In this document: positions 1-7,836 of the stretch, piece by piece
How the letters are laid out: every line of letters starts with the position of its first letter
How positions within the stretch are numbered: the stretch's first letter is position 1
From: Streptomyces sp. H39-S7
GTDB taxonomy: Bacteria; Actinomycetota; Actinomycetes; Streptomycetales; Streptomycetaceae
Direction of reading: 5' to 3'
Assembly: GCF_027158205.1 (NCBI RefSeq)
Contig: NZ_JAPVLU010000021.1
Span: 92,185-156,184, forward strand
DNA: 64,000 nt
The notes under the pieces: model-generated
What the model was told of the DNA's origin: nothing
Seen by the model: the letters and a program-made list of their open reading frames with translations, nothing else
Databases searched by the model: none
Position numbers and translations under genes: made by a program

Positions 1-2
1 CG

Positions 3-1427
3 CACGTCTTCTACCCCGAGGCGTCCGCACAGATCTGCACGGCCGCGCTCCTGCTGGAGGTGGATCCGGTGGCGCTGGTGCGACGCGCGAAGGGCAAGGA
101 CCAGGGCGGAACGCCCGACGCGGCGCTCGCGCAGTATGTGAACGACCGGCCGTACGCCGCCTCGTCGTTGCTGGCCGTGGCGTTGCGCACGGTGTTCTCC
201 AGCGCCCTGCGGGGAGAGTGCCGCACGCACCCCGAGCGCGCCGCGGCCCCGCTGCCGCTGCGGATCGAGGTACCGGTGCTGCCCGCGCGCGGCGGCGCCG
301 CCCTGGTGCGGGCGCTGTTCGAGCCGCTGGGCTGGACCGTCGGAGCCGAACCCATCGCTCTGGACCCGCAGTTCCCCGAGTGGGGCGACTCGCGGTACGT
401 ACGGCTGACGCTGCGGGGTGAACTGCGGCTGTCGGACGCGCTGCGGCACCTGTATGTCCTGCTGCCGGTGCTGGACGACTCCAAGCACTACTGGATCTCG
501 TCCGACGAGGTCGACAAGCTGCTGCGCTTCGGGGAGGGCTGGCTGGAGAACCACCCCGAGCAGCAGTTGATCGCCAGCCGCTACCTGTCCCGCCGCGCGG
601 CCCTGACGCGCCAGGCCATGGAGCGACTGGAGCTGGCCCGGCTCGCGGACGCCGACGACATCGAGGTCGAGGAGATCGACAACGCCGTCGACGAGAGCGC
701 CGACACCGAGGAGAAGCCGGTGCCGCTCGCCGCGCGGCGACGCGACGCGATCCTCGAGGCGCTGCGCTCCGCGGGCGCGACCCGGGTCCTGGACCTCGGC
801 TGCGGCCAGGGACAGCTGGTCGGTGAGCTGTTGAAGGACGTCCGGTTCACCGAGGTGGTCGGAGTCGATGTGTCGATTCGGGCACTGAACGCGGCCTCCC
901 GCCGACTGCGTCTGGAGCAGATGGGCGAGCACAAGGCCGCCCGCGTCAAACTCCTGCAGGGCTCGCTCACCTACACCGACACCCGGCTCAAGGGCTATGA
1001 CGCCGCCGTGCTCAGCGAGGTCATCGAACACCTCGACCTGCCGCGGCTGCCTGCCCTGGAGTACGCCGTGTTCGGCGCCGCACGGCCCGAGACCGTCATC
1101 GTCACGACGCCGAACTCCGAGTACAACGTGCGCTGGGAGACGCTGCCCGCCGGTCACGTCCGCCACTCGGACCACCGGTTCGAGTGGACCCGTGCGGAGT
1201 TCCGCGACTGGGCGGACCGGGTCGCGCGGAGGCACGGGTACGACGTGGCGTACGTCCCGGTAGGGCCCGACGACCCCGAGGTCGGCCCGCCGACCCAGCT
1301 GGCGGCCTTCACCCGGAGCGCCGGCAGCACCGTGCAGGCGCCACAGCTCGCGGGGACCACCCAGACCACCCGGACCGCTCAGCCCGCGCAGACCGCTCGG
1401 ACCCCGAAGGAGGAGTCGGCCGCATGA
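3..1427 (+). CDS. hen1: Hen1 3'-terminal RNA 2'-O-methyltransferase (5' end outside window)
   Basis: The reading frame is open from the window edge: codons before the GTG at 60 read HVFYPEASAQ, typical of the bacterial Hen1 N-terminal domain, so the true start lies upstream. The first half matches the Hen1 N domain that activates the Pnkp ligase. The second half is a SAM-dependent methyltransferase with motif I VLDLGCGQG (near nt 786), the metal-binding run SEVIEHLD (near nt 1015) and HSDHRFEW (near nt 1163), whose Glu and His residues bind Mn2+ in this family. Bacterial Hen1 adds a 2'-O-methyl group to the broken RNA 3' end before ligation, which protects the repaired junction. The low-complexity T/A/P/Q tail (nt 1320-1420) looks disordered. 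The stop overlaps the pnkp start (ATGA), so the two are co-translated. Confidence 0.93.
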   Translation, partial: HVFYPEASAQICTAALLLEVDPVALVRRAKGKDQGGTPDAALAQYVNDRPYAASSLLAVALRTVFSSALRGECRTHPERAAAPLPLRIEVPVLPARGGAALVRALFEPLGWTVGAEPIALDPQFPEWGDSRYVRLTLRGELRLSDALRHLYVLLPVLDDSKHYWISSDEVDKLLRFGEGWLENHPEQQLIASRYLSRRAALTRQAMERLELARLADADDIEVEEIDNAVDESADTEEKPVPLAARRRDAILEALRSAGATRVLDLGCGQGQLVGELLKDVRFTEVVGVDVSIRALNAASRRLRLEQMGEHKAARVKLLQGSLTYTDTRLKGYDAAVLSEVIEHLDLPRLPALEYAVFGAARPETVIVTTPNSEYNVRWETLPAGHVRHSDHRFEWTRAEFRDWADRVARRHGYDVAYVPVGPDDPEVGPPTQLAAFTRSAGSTVQAPQLAGTTQTTRTAQPAQTARTPKEESAA

Positions 1428-4000
1428 CCAGCAAGCGCACGCTTCCCGTGACCGACCTGTCCCTCGTGGTCCTCATCGGAGCGACCGGCTCCGGCAAGTC
1501 GACCTTCGCCGCCCGGCACTTCAAGCCCACCGAGATCCTGTCCTCCGACTTCTGCCGCGGCCTGGTCAGCGACGACGAGAACGACCAGGGCGCCAGCCGT
1601 GACGCCTTCGAGGTACTGCACTACATCGCGGGCAAACGGCTCGCCGCCGGCCGCCTGACCGTGATCGACGCCACCAGCGTGCAGAGCGAGAGCCGCAAGC
1701 AGCTCGTCAGCCTGGCCCGCCAGTACGACGTGCTGCCGATCGCCATCGTCCTCGACGTACCCGAGCAGGTCTGCGTCGAGCGCAACGCCGCGCGCCCCGA
1801 CCGGGCCGGCATGCCCCAGCACGTCGTCCAGCGTCACCAGCGTGAACTGCGCCGTTCCCTGCGCGGCCTGGAACGCGAGGGCTTCCGCAAGGTGCACATC
1901 CTGCGCGGCACCGAGGAGATCGACAGCGCCGAGCTCGTCCTGGAGCGCCGCTACAACGACCTGCGGCACCTGACCGGCCCCTTCGACATCATCGGTGACA
2001 TCCACGGCTGCCGATCCGAGTTGGAGGCGCTGCTCACCCAGCTCGGCTATGCCCTGGAACGGGACGCGGCGGGACGGCCGGTGGGCGCCGCGCACCCGCT
2101 CGGACGCACCGCCGTGTTCGTCGGCGACCTCGTCGACCGCGGTCCCGACAGCCCCGGTGTGCTGCGGCTGGTCATGGGCATGGTCGCCGCCGGCTCGGCA
2201 CTGTGCGTGCCCGGCAACCACGAGAACAAGCTCGGCCGCTACCTCAAGGGCCGCAACGTGCAGCACACCCACGGGCTCGCCGAGACCATCGCGCAGTTGG
2301 AGAAGACCGCCGGGGAGGAGCCGGAGTTCAACGCCCGAACGCTGAAGTTCATCGAGTCGCTCGTCAGCCATTACATCCTCGACGAGGGCAGACTCGTGGT
2401 CTGTCACGCGGGGCTGCCGGAGAAGTACCACGGCCGCACCTCCGGCCGGGTCCGCTCGCACGCGCTCTACGGCGACACCACCGGTGAGACCGACGAGTTC
2501 GGCCTGCCCGTCCGCTACCCGTGGGCCGAGGACTACCGCGGCCGCGCCACCGTCGTGTACGGACACACGCCTGTTCCCGACACCTCGTGGATCAACAACA
2601 CCATCTGCCTCGACACCGGTGCGGTGTTCGGCGGCAAGATGACCGCGCTGCGCTGGCCCGAGCGCGAGCTCGTCGACGTTCCGGCCGAGCGTGTCTGGTA
2701 CGAGCCGGTGAAGCCGCTCGTCACCGAGACGCCGGGCGGCCTGGACGGCCGGCCGCTGGACCTCGCCGATGTGGCGGGACGGCGCGTCGTCGAGACGTCG
2801 CAGCACGGTCGGGTCGCGGTCCGGGAGGAGAACGCGGCGGCCGCGCTGGAGGTCATGAGCCGGTTCGCGGTCGACCCGCGGCTGCTGGCCTACCTGCCGC
2901 CGACGATGTCGCCCTGTGCGACCTCGCAGGTGGAGGGCTATCTGGAGCACCCGCGCGAGGCCTTCTCGGCGTACCGCGCGGACGGTGTGCGCCAGGTGGT
3001 GTGCGAGGAGAAGCACATGGGCTCGCGCGCGGTGGCGCTGGTCTGCCGTGACGCGGAGGTGGCGCGGACGCGCTTCGGTATCACCGAGCCGGACGTGAGC
3101 GGCGCCCTGCACACCCGCACCGGGCGGCCCTTCTTCAACGACCACGCGGTCACCGAGCAGATCCTGGCCCGGCTGCGCGAAGCGGTCACCACGGCCGGGC
3201 TGTGGGACGAACTGGAGACGGACTGGCTGCTGCTCGACGCCGAGTTGATGCCGTGGTCGCTGAAGGCGTCCGGTCTGCTGCGCAGGCAGTACGCCGCCGT
3301 GGGCGCCGCGTCGGGCGCGGTGCTCCCGGACGCGATCGCCGCCCTGGAGGCCGCGTCGGCACGCGGCACCGCGGTGGCGGACCTGCTCGCGCGCCAGCGT
3401 GGCCGGGCCACCGACGCCGCCGCGTTCACCGACGCCTACCGGCGCTACTGCTGGCCGACCGAAGGGCTGGACGGGGTGCGCCTCGCGCCCTTCCAGATCC
3501 TGGCCGTCCAGGGCCGCAGCCTCGCCGCGCTCCCGCACGACGAGCAGCTGACGCTGATCGACCGCCTGGTCTCCGACGACCCGACGGGACTGCTGCAGGC
3601 GACCCGCCGGCTCGTTGTCGACACCGGCGACGAGCAGTCCTTGGCGGCGGGCACCGAGTGGTGGCTGGAGCTGACCGGCGCCGGGGGCGAGGGCATGGTC
3701 GTCAAGCCGCTGCAGGCTCTGGTGCGCGGTGAGAACGGGCGCCTCGTGCAGCCCGGCATCAAGTGCCGTGGCCGTGAGTACCTGCGGATCATCTACGGTC
3801 CCGAGTACACCCGCCCGGACAACCTCGCCCGGCTGCGCTCCCGGTTCCTGGGCCACAAGCGCTCGCTCGCCCTGCGCGAGTACGCGCTCGGCCTGGAATC
3901 CCTCGACCGGCTGTCGGCGGGCGAACCGCTGTGGCGGGTCCACGAGGCGGTCTTCGCGGTCCTGGCCCTGGAGTCCGAACCGGTCGACCCCAGGCTGTGA
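1424..4000 (+). CDS. pnkp: Polynucleotide kinase-phosphatase-ligase (bacterial Pnkp)
   Basis: An 858-residue three-domain RNA-repair enzyme. The N-terminal P-loop kinase carries GATGSGKST at residues 19-27. The central binuclear metallophosphatase (about 185-440) shows GDIHGC, GDLVDRGPDS, PGNHEN, CHAG and YGHTP. The C-terminal adenylyltransferase (about 480-858) has the nucleotidyl-lysine motif EEKHMGSR with Lys530. Together these phosphorylate the 5'-OH end, remove the 2',3'-cyclic phosphate and activate the 5' end for sealing. Bacterial Pnkp seals RNA only with Hen1, encoded just upstream with a 4-nt overlap. The start at 1424 was chosen because of that overlap and the GAAGGAGG at 1406-1413; upstream codons in this frame read as the shadow of hen1. 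All three active sites look intact. Confidence 0.95.
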   Translation: MTSKRTLPVTDLSLVVLIGATGSGKSTFAARHFKPTEILSSDFCRGLVSDDENDQGASRDAFEVLHYIAGKRLAAGRLTVIDATSVQSESRKQLVSLARQYDVLPIAIVLDVPEQVCVERNAARPDRAGMPQHVVQRHQRELRRSLRGLEREGFRKVHILRGTEEIDSAELVLERRYNDLRHLTGPFDIIGDIHGCRSELEALLTQLGYALERDAAGRPVGAAHPLGRTAVFVGDLVDRGPDSPGVLRLVMGMVAAGSALCVPGNHENKLGRYLKGRNVQHTHGLAETIAQLEKTAGEEPEFNARTLKFIESLVSHYILDEGRLVVCHAGLPEKYHGRTSGRVRSHALYGDTTGETDEFGLPVRYPWAEDYRGRATVVYGHTPVPDTSWINNTICLDTGAVFGGKMTALRWPERELVDVPAERVWYEPVKPLVTETPGGLDGRPLDLADVAGRRVVETSQHGRVAVREENAAAALEVMSRFAVDPRLLAYLPPTMSPCATSQVEGYLEHPREAFSAYRADGVRQVVCEEKHMGSRAVALVCRDAEVARTRFGITEPDVSGALHTRTGRPFFNDHAVTEQILARLREAVTTAGLWDELETDWLLLDAELMPWSLKASGLLRRQYAAVGAASGAVLPDAIAALEAASARGTAVADLLARQRGRATDAAAFTDAYRRYCWPTEGLDGVRLAPFQILAVQGRSLAALPHDEQLTLIDRLVSDDPTGLLQATRRLVVDTGDEQSLAAGTEWWLELTGAGGEGMVVKPLQALVRGENGRLVQPGIKCRGREYLRIIYGPEYTRPDNLARLRSRFLGHKRSLALREYALGLESLDRLSAGEPLWRVHEAVFAVLALESEPVDPRL

Positions 4001-4006
4001 TCGCGG

Positions 4007-4040
4007 CCCCGGCCAAGGGGACATTTCCCCTTGACCGGGG
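4007..4040 (+). terminator. Terminator after hen1-pnkp
   Basis: A 14-bp stem with one mismatch (4007-4020 against 4027-4040) and a 6-nt ACATTT loop starts seven bases after the pnkp stop. There is no long T tract, as is common for Streptomyces terminators. Confidence 0.7.
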
Positions 4041-4117
4041 CACGCCACGCCCCTAATGTTCTCCCCGTCCGGCCTGATCCATTAGGTCGGGCCTTCACAG
4101 TCCTATGGGGGGACGAA

Positions 4118-4489
4118 GTGCATTACTACCTCGATGTACTCAAGAAGTACGTGGTGTTCAGCGGGCGCGCACGGTGCCGGGAATACTGGATGTTCACCCT
4201 CTTCCAATTCGTCATCCTCGTAGTCCTGGTGGCCCTCGACGCGGTGGTGGGATCGAGTCCGTGGATCGAATTGGCGTACTTCGTACCCACGTTCCTCCCC
4301 GCCCTGGGAGTCACCGTCCGCCGGCTGCACGACACCGGTCGCAGAGGCTGGTGGGTGCTGCTCGGACTCATCCCGCTCGTGGGGTTCATCTTCCTGCTGG
4401 TCATCCTGAGCGGTGACAGCGAGCAGGAGACCAACGCGTACGGCCCGAACCCCAAGGCCGTCCCGGTGCAGGACCCGCACTTCGCCTGA
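4118..4489 (+). CDS. DUF805 family membrane protein
   Basis: A 123-residue protein. The GTG at 4118 is preferred over upstream in-frame codons because GGGGGGACGA (4107-4116) lies just before it and the protein then begins HYYLDVLKKY, the usual DUF805 start. It has FSGRARCREYW near the N terminus, hydrophobic segments around residues 27-45 and 50-66, the family signature RRLHDTGRRGWW at about 70-81, and a further hydrophobic segment (residues 83-101). DUF805 proteins are small inner-membrane proteins of unknown function. It stands alone between two terminators, so it is probably transcribed by itself. Confidence 0.85.
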   Translation: MHYYLDVLKKYVVFSGRARCREYWMFTLFQFVILVVLVALDAVVGSSPWIELAYFVPTFLPALGVTVRRLHDTGRRGWWVLLGLIPLVGFIFLLVILSGDSEQETNAYGPNPKAVPVQDPHFA

Positions 4490-4505
4490 CCACGCGCCCT
4501 TCCCC

Positions 4506-4537
4506 GACTGCCCACCGGCTTCCGCCGGTGGGCAGTC
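4506..4537 (+). terminator. Terminator after DUF805 gene
   Basis: A perfect 14-bp stem with a TTCC loop lies 16 bases after the DUF805 stop codon. It separates this gene from the ribosomal protection gene. Confidence 0.85.
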
Positions 4538-4636
4538 GGCGTTCCGGGTGCTCCGTAAAGCGGTTGCCCTGCGCGCCGGACGTCTGGTGCACTTCTCCAC
4601 GACCACGACAGCCCAGTTGATCCAGGAGTCCTGATT

Positions 4637-4738
4637 ATGTGCGGAACTTTCATGTCCATCCAGGAGGGAATTTCCATCTATCTCAAGGACATGAAACCGA
4701 GTGCATACGCTGAACCTGGGAATCCTGGCGCATGTTGA
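4637..4738 (+). CDS. Candidate upstream ORF overlapping the ribosomal protection gene start
   Basis: A 33-codon reading frame starts with ATG at 4637, nine bases after an AGGAG (4623-4627), and runs MCGTFMSIQEG... to a TGA at 4736-4738. It extends 38 bases into the next gene in another frame. A second Shine-Dalgarno-like AGGAGG (4662-4667) lies inside it. Leader peptides control tet(M)-type genes by attenuation, and this position would suit such a role, but expression is inferred from spacing alone. The peptide resembles nothing I recognise. Confidence 0.4.
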   Translation: MCGTFMSIQEGISIYLKDMKPSAYAEPGNPGAC

Positions 4739-6695
4739 CGCCGGAAAGACAAGCCTGACCGAACGGCTGCTGCACGCGGCAGGCGTCATCGACACGATCG
4801 GCAGCGTCGATGACGGCAGTACCCAGACCGATTCCCTGTCGCTGGAACGGCAGCGCGGCATCACCATCAAGGCCGCCGTCGCCTCGTTCGTCGTCGCCGA
4901 CGTCACCGTCAATCTGATCGATACCCCCGGCCACCCGGATTTCATCGCCGAGGTGGAGCGGGTGCTGAGCGTTCTCGACGGAGCCGTGCTGGTCATCTCC
5001 GCCGTGGAAGGCGTGCAGGCGCAGACCCGCGTGCTGATGCGCACGCTGCAGCGGCTGCACATCCCTACCCTGATCTTCGTCAACAAGATCGACCGCGGCG
5101 GCGCCCGGTACGACACCGTCCTCCGCGGCATCACCGAGAAGCTGGCCCCCGCGAGTATCGCGATGGGCCCGGCCACCGCGCTCGGCACGCGCGGTGCGAC
5201 GATCCGGCCCTACAACGCCGTCGACGCGGATTTCACGTCCCGGCTCGTCGACCTCCTCACCGGTCGCGACGAGGCGCTGCTGGCCGCGTACGTGGACGAC
5301 GAGGCCGCGCTCTCCTATCCCCGCCTGCGGGCCGAACTCGCGGCGCAGACGAAGCGGGCGCTGGTGCATCCGGTGTTCTTCGGCTCGGCGATCACCGGCG
5401 CGGGGGTGGACGCGCTGATCTCCGGTGTCACCGAGCTGCTGCCCACCGCGGCGAACGACGCCGACGGCCCCGTCTCGGGCACGGTCTTCAAGGTCGAACG
5501 CGGTCCCGCCGGGGAGAAGATCGCCTACGTCCGCATGTTCTCGGGAACGGTCCGGGTGCGCGACCGGCTGCCGTTCCGCGGCACCGAGGAGGGCAAGGTC
5601 ACCGCGCTCAGCGTCTACGAGGACGGCTCGGACGTCCTGGCCGGCGCCGTCACCGCAGGCCGGATCGGCAAGTTGTGGGGCATGGGCGACGTCCGCATCG
5701 GCGACGCCGTCGGCGTTCCGCACCGGACGCGAACGAACGACCACCACTTCGCCCCGCCGACCCTGGAGACGATCGTCGCACCGGTTCACCCCGCTGACCG
5801 GGGAGCCCTGCATGTCGCGCTCACGCAACTCGCCGAGCAGGACCCGTTGATCAACCTGCGGCAGGACGATCTCCGGCGGGAGACCGCCGTCTCGCTCTAC
5901 GGCGAGGTGCAGAAGGAGGTCATCCAGGCGACGTTGGCGGACGAGTTCGGCGTCGACGTCTCTTTCCGCGAGACCACGACGTTGCACATCGAACGGCCGG
6001 TCGGCACCGGTGCGGCCGTCGAGATCATGCACGCAGATCCGAATCCGTTCCTCGCGACGGTCGGGCTGCGCGTCGACCCGGCACCCGTCGGCAGTGGCGT
6101 CGCATTCCGGCTGGAGGTGGAACTCGGCTCGATGCCCTACTCGTTCTTCAAGGCGGTCGAGGAGACCGTCAAAGGCACCCTGCAGCAGGGCGTTCACGGC
6201 TGGCAGGTCACCGACTGCACGGTCACCATGACGCATTCCGGGTACGCGGCACGCCAGAGTCACGCCCATGCCGTCTTCGACAAGAGCATGTCGAGCACCG
6301 CAGGGGACTTCCGCAACCTGACGCCGCTGGTGCTGATGAGCGCGCTGCGGCAGGCGGTGAGCCAGGTGTACGAGCCGATGCACCGCTTCAGGCTCGACGT
6401 CCCCGCGGACCTGTTCGGGCTGGTGCTGCCCGTGCTGGCGCGGCTGCGCGCGGTGCCGCACTCCTCGGCGGCGCACGGCTCGTCGTACGTGGTGGAGGGC
6501 GCGATCCCGGCAGCCTCGGTGCATGGACTGGAGCGACAGCTGCCGTCGCTGACCCGCGGCGAAGGTGTGCTCGAGTGCGCCTTCGACCACTACCAGCCGG
6601 TCCGCGGCGAGGTGCCCACCCGGCCGAGGTCGGACCACGATCCGCTCAACCGCAGGGAGTACCTGATGCGGGTCGCCCGCCGGGCCGGCGGGTGA
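4701..6695 (+). CDS. otrA: Otr(A)/Tet(M)-type ribosomal protection GTPase
   Basis: A 664-residue EF-G-like translational GTPase. G-domain motifs are AHVDAGKTSLTE (G1, residues 10-21), the RGITI switch, DTPGHPDF (G3) and NKIDRGG (G4). The start LNLGILAHVDAGKTSLTERL and the RFRLDVPAD/EGVLECAF C-terminal domains are those of tetracycline ribosomal protection proteins rather than EF-G, and the length fits the family (about 640-665). Such proteins displace tetracycline from the 30S A site; Otr(A) is the self-protection version of oxytetracycline producers, and homologues are widespread in streptomycetes without the cluster. The GTG start at 4701 has AAGGA at 4685-4689. No biosynthetic genes are nearby, so it is probably an intrinsic resistance gene. 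Confidence 0.88.
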   Translation: MHTLNLGILAHVDAGKTSLTERLLHAAGVIDTIGSVDDGSTQTDSLSLERQRGITIKAAVASFVVADVTVNLIDTPGHPDFIAEVERVLSVLDGAVLVISAVEGVQAQTRVLMRTLQRLHIPTLIFVNKIDRGGARYDTVLRGITEKLAPASIAMGPATALGTRGATIRPYNAVDADFTSRLVDLLTGRDEALLAAYVDDEAALSYPRLRAELAAQTKRALVHPVFFGSAITGAGVDALISGVTELLPTAANDADGPVSGTVFKVERGPAGEKIAYVRMFSGTVRVRDRLPFRGTEEGKVTALSVYEDGSDVLAGAVTAGRIGKLWGMGDVRIGDAVGVPHRTRTNDHHFAPPTLETIVAPVHPADRGALHVALTQLAEQDPLINLRQDDLRRETAVSLYGEVQKEVIQATLADEFGVDVSFRETTTLHIERPVGTGAAVEIMHADPNPFLATVGLRVDPAPVGSGVAFRLEVELGSMPYSFFKAVEETVKGTLQQGVHGWQVTDCTVTMTHSGYAARQSHAHAVFDKSMSSTAGDFRNLTPLVLMSALRQAVSQVYEPMHRFRLDVPADLFGLVLPVLARLRAVPHSSAAHGSSYVVEGAIPAASVHGLERQLPSLTRGEGVLECAFDHYQPVRGEVPTRPRSDHDPLNRREYLMRVARRAGG

Positions 6696-6699
6696 CGGC

Positions 6700-6735
6700 G
6701 GAAGGGAGCGCCGCCCGTCAGGGGCGCTCCCTTCC
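6700..6735. terminator. Bidirectional terminator between otrA-like and tetR genes
   Basis: A 13-bp perfect stem (6700-6712 with 6723-6735) and a 10-nt loop lie between two convergent genes. The right arm overlaps the last codons of the TetR gene. Confidence 0.75.
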
Positions 6736-7317
6736 GTCCCATGCTCCCAGGACCCTGGCGGTGTACGCCGCCAGGTCGGCGCGCAACTGCTCGCGCGTCG
6801 CGCCCTGTCGGCCGACGAGGTGTTCCACCAGGTCGGCGCGGGTGGCGGCGAGCAGCGCGTGGGCGGTGAAACCACTGTCGGCGAGGCCGGGTAGCTGTTC
6901 CAGCGCGGTCCGGAGCGTGGTGTGCCAGCGCTCGTAGTGCTCCGCCGCGTAGGGGCTGTCGCCGCCGGCTCCCTCCAGCGCCAGGGCGAGGTGGCGGTGG
7001 TCGAGCTTGAAGCAGAGGACGGCGTCGAGGAGGGCGGGTACCCGCTGGAGCGGTGGGGTGGCCGGCCCCAGGGGCGGCGCCCCCTCCTCGGCGGCGCGCC
7101 GGATCGGGGCGAGCCGCAGCTCGTACAGCGCGTGGATCAGGCCGGTGCGGTCGCCGAAGCCGCGAAAGAGCGTCGCCTTGCCGACGCCCGCCGCGGCCGC
7201 GATGTCGGCCATGGTGACCGACTCGGGGCTCTCGCACCGGGCGAAGAGGGTGTCGGCGGCGGCGAGGACGGCCTCACGATTGCGCGTGGCGTCGGCGCGC
7301 GGCTTGCGCTCGGTCAT
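6718..7317 (-). CDS. TetR family transcriptional repressor
   Basis: A 199-residue regulator. The N-terminal helix-turn-helix reads SVTMADIAAAAGVGKATLF followed by RGFGDRTGLI, the classic TetR arrangement (about residues 35-65). The remainder is an all-helical ligand domain, with LCFKLDHRHLALALEG in the middle. ATG at 7317 was chosen over an in-frame start 17 codons upstream because of the GGAGGAA just before it. It is divergent from a SnoaL-NmrA pair, and two palindromes in the 93-bp gap are probable operators. The ligand is unknown; the neighbours suggest a small redox-active or aromatic compound. Confidence 0.9.
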   Translation of the reverse strand: MTERKPRADATRNREAVLAAADTLFARCESPESVTMADIAAAAGVGKATLFRGFGDRTGLIHALYELRLAPIRRAAEEGAPPLGPATPPLQRVPALLDAVLCFKLDHRHLALALEGAGGDSPYAAEHYERWHTTLRTALEQLPGLADSGFTAHALLAATRADLVEHLVGRQGATREQLRADLAAYTARVLGAWDGRERP

Positions 7318-7337
7318 GCGGTTCCTCCGGTTGCGAA

Positions 7338-7388
7338 ACGGACCACGGGTCCGTATCGTCGTCTGCATGAACCGGACCCACGGTCCGT
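7338..7388. promoter_or_regulatory. Two tandem TetR operator-like palindromes
   Basis: ACGGACC-ACG-GGTCCGT (7338-7354) and CGGACC-CAC-GGTCCG (7373-7387) are inverted repeats with 3-bp centres, and both continue into ATCGT. Their centres (7346 and 7380) are 34 bp apart. They lie between the divergent tetR and SnoaL genes, so one factor could control both promoters. Confidence 0.75.
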
Positions 7389-7410
7389 ATCGTACCGGAT
7401 GGAGCCACCC

Positions 7411-7836
7411 ATGAACGTGACCACCGCACCGGCCGACCTCTACCGGCAGGGCCTACGACTCCTCCTGGACAAGGACATCGCCGGCTGGATCGATCTGTGG
7501 GACGAGCACGGGATCGCCGAATTCCCCTTCGCCCCGGAAGGCTGGCCCAAGCGGCTGGAGGGCAGGACGGCCGTCGCCGAGTACATGCGCGGCTACCCCG
7601 ACCACATCGACCTGCACGACATCCCCTCGGTGGAGATCCACCAGACCGTCGTCCCGGAGACCATCGTGGTGGAGATGCGCGGCGTCGGGCGCCTGGTGAC
7701 CACCGGCAGCCCCTTCGACATGACCTACATCGCCGTGGTCACCGTCAAGCACGGCCTCATCACCCACTACCGCGACTACTGGAACCCGCTCGCACTCCAG
7801 GACCCCGCCACCCACTTCGCCGGGAGCAACGGATGA
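7411..7836 (+). CDS. SnoaL/NTF2-like protein
   Basis: A 141-residue alpha+beta barrel protein of the SnoaL-like (NTF2) fold: an N-terminal helix DLYRQGLRLLLDKDIAGWIDLWDE, then EFPFAPEGWPKRLEGRTAVAEYMRGY and a C-terminal strand HGLITHYRDYWNPLAL. SnoaL-like proteins are small isomerases, cyclases or ligand binders, and the substrate cannot be read from sequence. ATG 7411 follows GGATGGAG (7397-7404); an in-frame ATG at 7399 is also possible. The stop overlaps the next gene (ATGA), so the two form an operon under the divergent TetR repressor. Confidence 0.82.
   Translation: MNVTTAPADLYRQGLRLLLDKDIAGWIDLWDEHGIAEFPFAPEGWPKRLEGRTAVAEYMRGYPDHIDLHDIPSVEIHQTVVPETIVVEMRGVGRLVTTGSPFDMTYIAVVTVKHGLITHYRDYWNPLALQDPATHFAGSNG

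Noticed and set aside
1379..4048. Long minus-strand open frame (about 889 codons) across pnkp
   Set aside because: It is the antisense of a well-defined enzyme. Its composition is Arg/Gly/Val-biased, without domains, as expected for high-GC shadow frames.
4637..6695. Oxytetracycline biosynthetic cluster around the otrA-like gene
   Set aside because: No polyketide synthase, aminotransferase or tailoring gene is nearby. Such homologues occur widely as intrinsic resistance.
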